From NCBI GenBank assembly GCA_017466345.1, contig JAFTUI010000007.1:1-64000 (forward strand): a stretch of DNA of 64,000 nucleotides. The letters are read 5' to 3'. Under the pieces are notes generated by a model. That model was not told where the DNA came from and ran no database searches. It saw only the letters and a program-made list of their open reading frames with translations. Each line of letters starts with the position of its first letter. Position 1 is the stretch's first letter. Origin of the DNA: Tidjanibacter sp. (GTDB lineage Bacteria; Bacteroidota; Bacteroidia; Bacteroidales; Rikenellaceae). A program made the translations under genes and the position numbers. This document shows positions 1 to 7,450 of the stretch, one piece after another.

Positions 1-176
1 ATTAGACCAAATTTCTCCGGATTATCCCCCAGTTACGGGTAGGTTGCATACGCGTTACGCACCCGTGCGCCGGTCGCCACCAAATGTATTGCTACATCTT
101 ATGCTGCCCCTCGACTTGCATGTGTTAGGCCTGCCGCTAGCGCTCATCCTGAGCCAGGATCAAACTCTCCATTGTA
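1..176 (-). rRNA. rrs: 16S ribosomal RNA, 5' end (partial)
   Basis: The reverse complement contains the universal 16S start region (AGAGTTTGATCCTGGCTCAG, complement of 150-169), followed by the helix with GCGGCAGGCCTAACACATGC and GACCGGCGCACGGGTGCGTA. The order and wording match the V1-V2 region of Rikenellaceae 16S genes. The gene reads leftward out of the window, so only about 175 nt of the 5' end are present. The mature 5' end is placed near 176 by comparison with the usual Bacteroidota start; the exact processing site cannot be seen. Confidence 0.97.
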
Positions 177-382
177 AAGTAAATTAAAATGTATTGTTAG
201 AGCCTGACTACTTCTTTATCCATTTAAGGAATTGAATTGAACTTGATGAAGTCCTAAGTCTTCATTGCTTCTGCATTCTTTTTCTCTCTGTTAAACCAAT
301 AAATCAAAGAACCTTTTTTGGTACCTCTCCTTCCGAAGAGGCGCTAAAAAAATCGCCGCATTTTCTGAGGCGAACGTGGGTA

Positions 383-414
383 CAAAGGTAAAACCTTTTT
401 TCGTAACCACCAAA
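383..414 (-). promoter_or_regulatory. rRNA operon promoter, proximal copy
   Basis: On the minus strand there is a -7 box TACCTTTG (383-390) and a -33 box TTTG (411-414) separated by 20 nt, an exact Bacteroidota housekeeping promoter. It points at the 16S gene about 200 nt away. The leader between them would be the rRNA precursor spacer. Confidence 0.8.
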
Positions 415-486
415 TTTTTTAGAACTTTTTTTGCTTTTGAGTTTTACTTTGTCGTTTGGGACTCGGTTTCTTCTCAATTGCGGATG

Positions 487-517
487 CAAAGGTAGCGACT
501 TTTTTCAAACCTGCAAG
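487..517 (-). promoter_or_regulatory. rRNA operon promoter, distal copy
   Basis: A second minus-strand -7 box TACCTTTG (487-494) with CTTG at 514-517, spacing 19 nt, lies 104 bp upstream of the proximal copy. The T/A-rich tracts just beyond (536-560) could act as an UP-like element. Tandem promoters are usual for rRNA operons. Confidence 0.7.
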
Positions 518-622
518 CGTTTCGCCAAAAATTTTTCGATTTTTTTGAGGTTTTTTTAGCGCAAGGATGTAAGTGGTTGATTTTGAGGAGGGGTGTAAAA
601 TGGGATAAATGGGAGATATGGG

Positions 623-676
623 ACAGACCTCTCCCCCGCTTTGCGGACCCTCCCTGCTCGGCGAGGACGCCGAGCA
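623..676. repeat. Family B palindrome, copy B1
   Basis: Begins with the family constant ACAGACCTCTCCC, then a small hairpin CCGC-ttt-GCGG (636-646), the constant ACCCTCCC, then a second hairpin TGCTCGGCG-agga-CGCCGAGCA (655-676). The second hairpin differs completely in sequence from that of the other copies but sits in the same place. A related hairpin with CTCCCCT/AGGGGAG arms follows at about 700-721. Confidence 0.75.
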
Positions 677-729
677 CAATTTCGACCACCCCTCCTATCC
701 TCCCCTCATCGTAGGGGAGGAACTTCTTT

Positions 730-778
730 ACAGACCTCTCCCGCCTTCGGCACCCTCCCCTAACTTAGGGGAGGGTTA
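730..778. repeat. Family B palindrome, copy B2
   Basis: Constant ACAGACCTCTCCC, hairpin GCC-ttc-GGC (743-751), constant ACCCTCCC, then hairpin CTCCCCT-aactt-AGGGGAG (755-773). The first stem differs from B1, B3 and B4 with both sides changed together. Confidence 0.75.
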
Positions 779-922
779 TTAGGGAGGATAAGGACATTAA
801 GGACATTAAGGACATTAAGGACATTAAGGTCGTTAAAGCCCTTAAACTCCTTAAATCCCTATAAGCCCTATATGCCATATACGCCCTATAAGCCTTAGGA
901 CTATTGACGTTAGACGTTAGAC
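779..922. repeat. Family A repeat tract
   Basis: A run of short near-repeats: GGACATTAA four times, then GTTAAAGCCCTTAAACTCC-type units, then CCTATAAGCC/CCTATATGCC units, ending in the family A tail AGCCTTAGGACT followed by TTGACGTTAGACGTTAGAC (to 922). The same tail occurs at 5954-5997 and, in altered form, at 44220-44262 and 57290-57318. No coding potential was recognised. Confidence 0.7.
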
Positions 923-929
923 AAAACAC

Positions 930-960
930 AAGGGGCGCCCTTTGCGAGAGCGCCCCTTAT
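930..960 (-). terminator. Terminator hairpin of the 980-1564 gene
   Basis: Arms AAGGGGCGC and GCGCCCCTT (9 bp) lie about 20 nt after the stop codon of the leftward barrel gene. Reading leftward the hairpin is followed by GTGTTTTG, a short imperfect T-run. Confidence 0.6.
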
Positions 961-979
961 ATTATATATAGGTATGGAA

Positions 980-1564
980 TTAGAAGCGGTAGCAAACACC
1001 AAGATTGATAGTTGCCAAGCCATAGCCGAGTTCGAGGTTAGCTGCGAGGTTGTCCGAGAACCAGTAGCGTGCGCCAATCTGGAAACCGTAAACCAAGCCA
1101 GCGGCTGCGGCTGCCGAGCCGGTGCCCGAATACCAGTCGCCCCACTGTTTCGAGGTGCCGATGTTGTAACCCAGAGTGAGGGCTGCATAGGTATCAAGAT
1201 TCTCAACGGGCATCTCCAAGAGGCTCATAACATCGTAGTGAGCATAACCTTTGGCTGCGATGATGATGCTGCTATATTTGTAGCCATACTTCGAGCCATC
1301 ATAGTGTTCCCAAGTATCTTTTGCGCCGGTGTATGCCAAAACGCCACCAACACCAATCGAAAGACCGTCTACTTCCCAAGCGTTCTCCAACAGACCATAC
1401 TCATACGATACGGTAATGGGAGGGAATTTGCTATCGTAGTAGCTGCCATAGACGTTGTTGATAAGACCAATGGTACCACTTACAACCTGTTCGCCAACAG
1501 TAATTTGTGCGTTCATCGAAAGAGCTGCAATCAATGCAGTTGCCAAAAGTACAAGTTTCTTCAT
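980..1564 (-). CDS. Outer-membrane beta-barrel protein
   Basis: A 194-residue protein with a clear signal peptide (Met-Lys-Lys, hydrophobic residues 4-16, likely cleavage after Ala-Gln at 19-20). The mature part has alternating hydrophobic/polar strands rich in Tyr, Gly and Trp and ends in an aromatic residue (Tyr-Arg-Phe), the usual C-terminal signal of barrel proteins inserted by the BAM machinery. The size suggests an 8-stranded porin-family/OMP_b-brl barrel. It is transcribed alone toward the rRNA operon and separated from it by repeats. Specific cargo or role cannot be told from sequence. Confidence 0.75.
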   Translation of the reverse strand: MKKLVLLATALIAALSMNAQITVGEQVVSGTIGLINNVYGSYYDSKFPPITVSYEYGLLENAWEVDGLSIGVGGVLAYTGAKDTWEHYDGSKYGYKYSSIIIAAKGYAHYDVMSLLEMPVENLDTYAALTLGYNIGTSKQWGDWYSGTGSAAAAAGLVYGFQIGARYWFSDNLAANLELGYGLATINLGVCYRF

Positions 1565-1888
1565 AGTTGTATAAGTTTTAGTTGTTAAAAATGTGTGTGC
1601 ATTTTATACTACGGGAGTGTTTTCGCTCTACAAGGTAAGTCAAGATTTTTGTTTTTGCAAACTCCCACCCTTTTTTTGACCAAAACAGCCACCATTTCTG
1701 CCAAAAATCAACAAAGGGGGGGTAAAATTGAACATCGCGGCAGTAAAATTGCACACAAAATTATCAAATTCGACACAACCACACACAACTCGTCTTGGAG
1801 AGCAATGGGTGTTTTGCGACAACTTTGTGCCACAATTGGAAATTTTGGTTATCTTTGCGGTGCCACAAAAAACAAAAATGAGGAAACT
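1565..1888. other. Divergent intergenic region with DUF819 promoter
   Basis: About 320 nt between the barrel gene (leftward) and the first DUF819 gene (rightward). A rightward -7 box TATCTTTG lies at 1850-1857 with TTTG at 1824-1827 (spacing 22 nt), giving a leader of about 25 nt before the ATG at 1889. No convincing leftward promoter was found and nothing else was recognised. A longer in-frame start at 1595 exists but precedes this promoter and encodes low-complexity sequence, so it was not chosen. Confidence 0.6.
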
Positions 1889-3079
1889 ATGGTTTCAAAA
1901 CTACTACTCATCATCTTCTATTTATTGGTTCCCGCAGGAGTGCTCTGGGCGTGTCGCAAGAGCAAAATTCTCAACAAGGTGGGACCTGTTCTAACACTCT
2001 ACATCTTTGGCGTGGTGGTTGCCAACCTCCACATCATCCCCGAAGATTGCTATGGCATTCAGAAGACGCTCCAAGACGTGATGATTCCTTTGGCAATTCC
2101 TATGATGCTCTTTGGTTGCAACTTCAAGAACTTCAATGCAGGCACAACCGTAAGGGCTTTCGTCATTGGTGTTATTGCCACTGCTGCAATGGTGGTCGGT
2201 GGCTACTTGCTGCTGGCAGACCAACTCGGTGCAGACGGTCCAACCATTGGTGCAACCCTCTCAGGACAGTACACGGGTGGTGCGGGCAACTTTGCCGCAG
2301 TTAATATGATGCTTGGCGACAAGGGGCTTACGGGCGAGAAATTCGCACTTGTGAGCACCTGCAACCTTGTGGTGTCGTTCTTCTACCTTATGTTCCTGAT
2401 GGGTGGCGGTGTGCAAATGGCTCGCCGCATTGTCCACGGCAAGAATATCAAAGAGTATAACGACTCTATCAATGCCGAGGAGTATACGGACGAAAACCCC
2501 TACAAGGATTTTGGCAAGAAGAAGAGTATCAAACAACTCGTTAAGGTCTTTGTTGCGGCGGCTCTGGTGGCTGTTACCTCGCTCCTTGTGAGCAACCTCT
2601 TCAAGGAGGGCACGCTGATGTTTGACGTCTTGGGTGGCGACTTCTCGATGGTGGCACTTATCCTCGTTCTTACGACCATCAGCCTTCTGCTGACCAGCTT
2701 CAAGGAGGTGCGCTCGTGGGACAAGAGTTTCGATGCGGGTATGTACCTTATCTATATATTCTGCTTCGCTATGGCAATGCTGGCAGACCTCTCGAAACTC
2801 GACTGGAAGATGGGACTTTGGGTAATCATCTACCAAACCATCATTGTCTTTGGCTCGCTCCTTTTGGCAGTCCTCTTAGCTCGCCCCTTCAAGGTCGATG
2901 CCGACAGTGTAGTCATTACCTCCGACACACTCGTCAATTCGCCCATCTGCGTACCTATGATTGCTGCAACGATGAAGAACAAGGGTGCCATTATGGTCGG
3001 TATTACCAATGGTCTGGCGGGCTATGCTGTGGGCAACTACTTAGGCTATCTGATATTCCGCCTTCTCCTCGTGCTCTAA
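1889..3079 (+). CDS. DUF819 family integral membrane protein (first copy)
   Basis: A 396-residue, very hydrophobic protein with about ten predicted membrane segments. It matches the DUF819 family (Bacillus YjcL type), which looks like a carrier or permease but has no established substrate. Family hallmarks are the small-residue-rich motif with TGGAGNFAA in the middle and the C-terminal TSDTLVNSPICVPMIAA region. The start at 1889 was chosen because it gives the family's usual length and follows the TATCTTTG promoter. A paralogue of similar length follows 221 nt downstream; a strong terminator lies between them, so the second copy may have its own promoter. Confidence 0.8.
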   Translation: MVSKLLLIIFYLLVPAGVLWACRKSKILNKVGPVLTLYIFGVVVANLHIIPEDCYGIQKTLQDVMIPLAIPMMLFGCNFKNFNAGTTVRAFVIGVIATAAMVVGGYLLLADQLGADGPTIGATLSGQYTGGAGNFAAVNMMLGDKGLTGEKFALVSTCNLVVSFFYLMFLMGGGVQMARRIVHGKNIKEYNDSINAEEYTDENPYKDFGKKKSIKQLVKVFVAAALVAVTSLLVSNLFKEGTLMFDVLGGDFSMVALILVLTTISLLLTSFKEVRSWDKSFDAGMYLIYIFCFAMAMLADLSKLDWKMGLWVIIYQTIIVFGSLLLAVLLARPFKVDADSVVITSDTLVNSPICVPMIAATMKNKGAIMVGITNGLAGYAVGNYLGYLIFRLLLVL

Positions 3080-3106
3080 AAGCGCACCCATAGGAGTTTA
3101 ACATAC

Positions 3107-3147
3107 ACACTACGCCCTCCCAAAACGCGGAGGGCGTAGTGTTTTTG
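3107..3147 (+). terminator. Rho-independent terminator after first DUF819 gene
   Basis: Perfect 14-bp hairpin: ACACTACGCCCTCC (3107-3120), 8-nt loop, GGAGGGCGTAGTGT (3129-3142), followed by a T-run (3143-3146). It is 27 nt after the stop codon. Confidence 0.9.
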
Positions 3148-3300
3148 GGGGCAAATGTGGTCGTTTGGGAAAAAATGTTTATATTTGACACGCCACACAC
3201 AAACCATTTTTGGAGTCCGCTCGGCTGTTTTGAGCGCAAGGAGAACCCCTGCGAAGAACAGCAGAAGAACCCAAAAAACAAAAAAAATACACACAAAATT

Positions 3301-4470
3301 ATGGTAGGAAAAATTGCACTTGTGCTATTCTATCTGCTTTCGCCCGCTGTGGTACTGTGGGCGTGCAACAAATGGAAGGTACTCAGCAAAATCGGTCCCG
3401 TACTTTTGCTCTACTTCCTCGGTATCATTGTTGCCAATCTCAACCTCATTCCCGCCGACTGTAAGGGTATTCAGGACACCATCTCTACGATTGCCATACC
3501 CTTGGCACTACCTATGATGCTTTATAGTTGCGACTTCAAGAGGTTTTCAATCAAAACATCGCTCAAAATTACCATCATTGGCGTTGTTTCCGTTGTGATT
3601 ACCGTTGTGGTGGGATTCTTCCTGCTGAGGGGCGGTATGGGCGAAGAGGCTGCCACCATTGCGGGTGCCATTGCGGGCAAGTGTACGGGAGGTACGCCCA
3701 ACTTGGCGGCGTTGAAGGTTATGCTCAATATGGAGAACAGCACCTTCATCATCCTCAACTCGTTCGATATGGTCATCTGCTTCTTCTATCTGGTTATGCT
3801 TATGACCGTAGGTATCAAGTGGGCTCGCAAGGTGCTCGGTAGGGGCAAATACACCACCGACACAGAGCTTACCGCCGAAGATCTCGCCGAGAACAAAAAC
3901 CCCTATAAGGACTTCGCAAAGGGCAAGAGCCTCATCCAGTTGCTGAAAATTTTGTTGCTGACACTCGTTATTGTTGGCGCGGCATTTGGTGTAGCAACCC
4001 TTGCAAAGCGTTACGATGAGAACATCTTTACGGTGGTAATGATTCTTACCATTACTACTCTTGCGCTGCTCTTCTCGCTCTGGAAAGAGGTCAAAAGGTG
4101 GGACAAGAGTTACGATGCGGGTATGTACTTCATCTACATTTTCTCGGTGGTTGTTGCCTCGATGGCAAACTTCCGCACGATGAACTACGAGGGTGCGCTC
4201 TACATCGTGTTGTTCCAGATTTTGGTGGTCTTTGGCTCGTTCCTGCTTACCATTTTGGGTGCAAAACTCTTCAAGGTGGACGGCGATACGGCTGTTATCA
4301 CCTCCAACACCCTCATCAACTCGCCTATCTTCGTTCCTATGATTGCCGCTTCGATGAAGAATAGGGATATGCTGGTTGTGGGCGTTACCATCGGCTTGGT
4401 GGGCTACGCTTTGGGCAACTACTTGGGCTTCTTGGTGTTCAAGATGCTCGGCGGTGTGATACTTATGTAA
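3301..4470 (+). CDS. DUF819 family integral membrane protein (second copy)
   Basis: A 389-residue membrane protein clearly paralogous to the 1889-3079 product: shared YLLxPAxVLWACxK start, TGGTPNLAALK in place of TGGAGNFAAVN, RWDKSYDAGMYFIYIF, and the C-terminal NSPIFVPMIAASMKN. Divergence at the central motif (GTPNL versus GAGNF) suggests the two copies may handle different substrates; this is inference. The ATG at 3301 aligns with the first copy's start; a longer frame from 3139 overlaps a possible TATATTTG -7 box (3180-3187). The Omp85-type gene follows after 25 nt, so the two are probably co-transcribed. Confidence 0.8.
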   Translation: MVGKIALVLFYLLSPAVVLWACNKWKVLSKIGPVLLLYFLGIIVANLNLIPADCKGIQDTISTIAIPLALPMMLYSCDFKRFSIKTSLKITIIGVVSVVITVVVGFFLLRGGMGEEAATIAGAIAGKCTGGTPNLAALKVMLNMENSTFIILNSFDMVICFFYLVMLMTVGIKWARKVLGRGKYTTDTELTAEDLAENKNPYKDFAKGKSLIQLLKILLLTLVIVGAAFGVATLAKRYDENIFTVVMILTITTLALLFSLWKEVKRWDKSYDAGMYFIYIFSVVVASMANFRTMNYEGALYIVLFQILVVFGSFLLTILGAKLFKVDGDTAVITSNTLINSPIFVPMIAASMKNRDMLVVGVTIGLVGYALGNYLGFLVFKMLGGVILM

Positions 4471-4495
4471 TTAATAATAACAGACAGATAATACT

Positions 4496-5770
4496 ATGAA
4501 GAAATTTATCCTCACTTCGCTCCTGTGCGCCGCTATTGCTTTCGGTGCAACGGCTCAGGAGAAGGTAAAAACGGGTTGGAACCTTGGTCCTCTGCCCGCA
4601 GTTAGTTACAACTCCGACCTCGGATTTCAGTATGGCGCCTTGTGCGACTTCTTCTACTTTGGCGATGGTAGCACCTACCCCACCTACCTCCACAAGTTCA
4701 ATGTGGAGCTCTCGCACTACACCAAAGGCGAGACTATAGCACATATGTTCTACGACTCGAAATACCTCATCCCCGGCTTGCGTCTGACGGCTGCGGTGAG
4801 CTACCTCGACTCGGCAATGTCGCCCTTCTATGGCTTCAACGGCTTCGCCTCGCCTATGGATTGGGACAAGACGAGCGGCAGTTCGTGGTACTATATGGAC
4901 CGCACGATGTTGCGCGGTATTGCCGATGTGCAGGGCAGCATCTCCGACAGGCTCACTTGGATGGCAGGTCTTACCTTCTGGAATGTGACCACCGGTGACG
5001 TTGAACTCAACAAATACAAAGACGAACTCTCGCTCTATGAGGTTTACCGCACAGCAGGTCTTATCAGCGATGACGAGGTAGCAGGTACCCACCTCGAACT
5101 CAAAGCGGGTTTGGTTTATGACACTCGCGATATGGAGGCAGCACCTACGCGCGGCTACTGCGCCGAGATTGTGGGTAGTTTCTCGCCCGACCTCTTCGGC
5201 GAGGGCGAAACCTATGGTCGCATTATGGCCACTTGGCGTCAGTTCTTCCCCGTAATGGAGGATAACATAGTGCTCGGCTACCGCATCAATTGGCAGCAGA
5301 CCTTTGGCAACACCCCATTCTACCTCCAACAGACTACCACCCCTCTCTACCTCCGCCAGATTAAGAACGAGGGCTTGGGTGGCAAGAACTCCATCCGTGG
5401 TGTCTTCCAAAACCGCATCTTGGCAGACGGCTACGCTTGGGCAAACTTCGAGGCGAGGGTTAAGGTTGCTCGCTTCCGCCTTATCAACCAGAACTGGTAC
5501 ATCGCTCTCAACCCATTTGTGGATGCAGGCGTCATCACCAAAGCACGCTCCTTCGACAAACAGAAGGGTAGCAACGAGGTGGCAGAACTCGCAAATAAGG
5601 CTCTGGGACTTTATAGCGGCGATGGCTATGGCGGCATCCACGCCAGCGCAGGTATAGGCGTGAAAATAGTGATGAACCACAACTTCATCATCTCGTGCGA
5701 ATACGGCAAACCCTTCGACAAACGAGATGGCAAGGGCGGTCTGAACATCGGTACGAACTACATCTTCTAA
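4496..5770 (+). CDS. Omp85/BamA-TamA family outer-membrane barrel protein, no POTRA
   Basis: A 424-residue protein with a signal peptide (residues 1-21, ending GATAQ) and a barrel typical of the surface-antigen/Omp85 family. Two hallmarks are present: the YDTRDMEAAPTRG strand-loop motif (208-220) and the L6-loop signature with Arg301-Gly302 in SIRGVFQN. It starts straight into the barrel, with no room for POTRA domains, so it is not BamA itself. Such POTRA-less barrels are common in Bacteroidota and of unknown cargo. It follows the second DUF819 gene by 25 nt and ends at a strong terminator, so it may form a unit with that gene. Confidence 0.8.
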   Translation: MKKFILTSLLCAAIAFGATAQEKVKTGWNLGPLPAVSYNSDLGFQYGALCDFFYFGDGSTYPTYLHKFNVELSHYTKGETIAHMFYDSKYLIPGLRLTAAVSYLDSAMSPFYGFNGFASPMDWDKTSGSSWYYMDRTMLRGIADVQGSISDRLTWMAGLTFWNVTTGDVELNKYKDELSLYEVYRTAGLISDDEVAGTHLELKAGLVYDTRDMEAAPTRGYCAEIVGSFSPDLFGEGETYGRIMATWRQFFPVMEDNIVLGYRINWQQTFGNTPFYLQQTTTPLYLRQIKNEGLGGKNSIRGVFQNRILADGYAWANFEARVKVARFRLINQNWYIALNPFVDAGVITKARSFDKQKGSNEVAELANKALGLYSGDGYGGIHASAGIGVKIVMNHNFIISCEYGKPFDKRDGKGGLNIGTNYIF

Positions 5771-5772
5771 GG

Positions 5773-5816
5773 AAAAAAGAGAGAGGGACTCAGTTTTTGA
5801 GTCCCTCTCTCTTTTT
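5773..5816 (+). terminator. Rho-independent terminator after the Omp85-type gene
   Basis: Long hairpin (arms GAGAGAGGGACTCA / TGAGTCCCTCTCTC) with A-tract before and T-tract after, so it could also work leftward. It starts 3 nt after the stop codon. Confidence 0.9.
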
Positions 5817-5997
5817 GTCTAACGTCTAAGGTCTAACGTCAATAGTCGCGGACACTTCGTGTCCGAGATGGGAGTTGTGAGAGGTATGGGAGTAATGGGA
5901 GTAATAAGAGTAATGTGAAATCTATCCCATTTCTCCCATAACTCCCATATCTCCTATAAGCCTTAGGACTTTTGACGTTAGACGTTAGACGTTGGAC
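5817..5997. repeat. Family A large palindrome
   Basis: Imperfect inverted repeat of about 31 nt: left arm 5817-5847 (built on GTCTAACGTC units) and right arm 5967-5997 (built on GACGTTAGAC units). Between them lie a perfect hairpin CGGACAC-ttc-GTGTCCG (5849-5865) and two facing tracts of ATGGGAGTTGTGAG-type and CCCATAACTCCCATAT-type units, which also pair. Almost the whole 181 nt can fold back on itself. Confidence 0.75.
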
Positions 5998-6164
5998 AAA
6001 AAAACGCAGAGAGCGGAGGAAATTTTGTGCCAAACAAGAAGGCGAGGCATCGGAACGATGCTTTTGTGAGGGTGGTACTCCCCACCCAAAAAACGCATAT
6101 AAGCGAGCGGATTTTAGGCGCACAAGAAAACCACCTTCGCAGTTTACTCGTCTGGAACGATAAA
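5998..6164. repeat. Truncated family D fragments
   Basis: From 6013 a 34-nt stretch is identical to the left side of family D copy D5 (51243-51276), but the expected apical loop and right arm are missing. A second half-copy carries TTCGCAGTTTACTCGTC (about 6134-6152), the family D apical left side, again without its partner. These look like decayed or rearranged family D copies. No gene recognised. Confidence 0.6.
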
Positions 6165-6281
6165 ATTCATAGAACGAGATGAATGCAAGGCATACAAGAA
6201 AGCGGGCTCCGCAGTTTACTAAGCGTAAATGAGGAAGCCCGCTTATCGCAGTATAACGCAGCAGTCGCTCGTTATATGAAT
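6165..6281. repeat. Family D nested palindrome, copy D1
   Basis: Outer stem ATTCATAGAACGAG (6165-6178) with CTCGTTATATGAAT (6268-6281); inner stem AAGCGGGCT (6200-6208) with AGCCCGCTT (6236-6244); apical TTTAC (6215-6219) with GTAAA (6225-6229). Linkers ATGCAAGGCATACAAGA and TATCGCAGTATAACGCAGCA are shared with other copies. It ends 3 nt from the ilvE stop codon. Confidence 0.85.
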
Positions 6282-6284
6282 TTT

Positions 6285-7304
6285 TTACAAGCCTTCAATA
6301 AGAGTAGTCCAGCCGTGCTTATCCTCCACACGACCATACTGAATATCCTGCAAGAGGTTGTAGAGTTTCACGCTCACAGGACCTGCCTCAGTACCATACT
6401 CGTAGTATTTCTCGGTCATAGGATCGTAGATGCGACCTACGGGCGAGATAACAGCAGCAGTACCGCAAGCACCGGTCTCCTCGAATGTCGCGAGTTCCTC
6501 AACGGGAATGGGGCGGTTCTCAACCGTCAATCCCAAGTCCTCAGCCAAGGTGCGGAGCGACATATTGGTAATAGAGGGAAGTACCGAAGTAGAGTCGGGA
6601 GTTACATACTTGCCGTCCTTAATACCGAAGAAGTTGGCAGCACCAAACTCGTCAATATATTTCTTCTCTTTGGGATCGAGGTAGAGACAGTTTGCAAAGC
6701 CAGCCTCGTGAGCACGCGAGCCCGAGCCGATAGATGCAGCATAGTTACCACCCACCTTGGTGTGACCCGTACCGTGAGGAGCAGCGCGGTCATAAAGACG
6801 CTCCAAAGTTACGGTGATAGGTTTGAAGCCCTCCTTGAAGTAGGGACCTACGGGAGTTACGAACACCACAAAGGTGTACTCGGTCGACTCCTTAACACCT
6901 ACCTGTGCGCCCGTACCAATCAGCAGAGGACGCAAGTAGAGCGAAGCACCTGTTCCGTAGGGAGGAATGTACTCGGCATTTGCCTTCACAGCCTTCACAC
7001 ACATCTCCTCGAAGAGTTCGATGCTGGGCACCTGCATACGCAGATACTCACCCGAACGCTGCATACGCTTAGCGTTCTCCTCCAAGCGGAAGAAGCGCAC
7101 CTTGCCATCAACGCCACGGAAAGCCTTCATACCCTCGAAGACCTCCTGACCATAGTGGAGGCAGGTAGCTGCCATATGGATAGGGAGGTACTCGCTGTCG
7201 CTTACCTCAACCTTACCCCAAGCACCGTTTTTCCATACGCAACGAGTGTTGTAGTCGGTTTTAACGTAACTAAAACCAAGTTCTTGCCATTTAATGTCTT
7301 TCAT
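6285..7304 (-). CDS. ilvE: Branched-chain amino acid aminotransferase
   Basis: A 339-residue class IV PLP-dependent aminotransferase that interconverts valine, leucine and isoleucine with their 2-oxo acids, using glutamate/2-oxoglutarate, in the cytoplasm. Visible family features: the LHYGQEVFEGMKAFR segment (49-63), the PLP lysine in GHTKVGGNYAAS (Lys183), EFGAANFF (218-225), TSVLPSITN and ETGACGTAAVISP near the C-terminus. Length and architecture fit the larger group II BCAT type. It is a single gene: repeats of families E (5' side) and D (3' side) border it, and the next gene metG reads the same way from further upstream. Confidence 0.93.
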   Translation of the reverse strand: MKDIKWQELGFSYVKTDYNTRCVWKNGAWGKVEVSDSEYLPIHMAATCLHYGQEVFEGMKAFRGVDGKVRFFRLEENAKRMQRSGEYLRMQVPSIELFEEMCVKAVKANAEYIPPYGTGASLYLRPLLIGTGAQVGVKESTEYTFVVFVTPVGPYFKEGFKPITVTLERLYDRAAPHGTGHTKVGGNYAASIGSGSRAHEAGFANCLYLDPKEKKYIDEFGAANFFGIKDGKYVTPDSTSVLPSITNMSLRTLAEDLGLTVENRPIPVEELATFEETGACGTAAVISPVGRIYDPMTEKYYEYGTEAGPVSVKLYNLLQDIQYGRVEDKHGWTTLIEGL

Positions 7305-7360
7305 TTTTTTGATAGTTTTAGGGTTTTATGTTTGTTTACCTTCGTTTTTTATCTCTTTTT

Positions 7361-7450
7361 TCGCACCTTTTTGTAAAAAGGTGCTACCAAAAACTTTTAG
7401 TGTAGCCTTTGCTCTACCCTAATTTTGCATTTTGCATTTTGCATTAAAAA
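7361..7450. repeat. Family E hairpin (E1) plus TTTTGCA microrepeat
   Basis: Hairpin GCACCTTTTTgtAAAAAGGTGC (7363-7384) followed by the family constant TACCAAAAACTTTTAGTGTA. Then a microrepeat of three TTTTGCAT units (7424-7445) runs up to the metG stop codon at 7451. Read leftward, the T-rich hairpin follows metG and could terminate it. Confidence 0.7.

Noticed and set aside
1595-1888. N-terminal extension of the first DUF819 protein
   Set aside because: The added ~98 residues are low-complexity and basic, cover the promoter, and are missing from the paralogue and family.
4463-5680. 405-codon minus-strand frame opposite the Omp85-type gene
   Set aside because: Antisense shadow; the plus-strand protein has a signal peptide and the Omp85 signature motifs.
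5998-6164. Small ORFs in the repeat-filled gap before ilvE
   Set aside because: The frames run through family D palindromes that recur elsewhere in other frames; coding is not supported.
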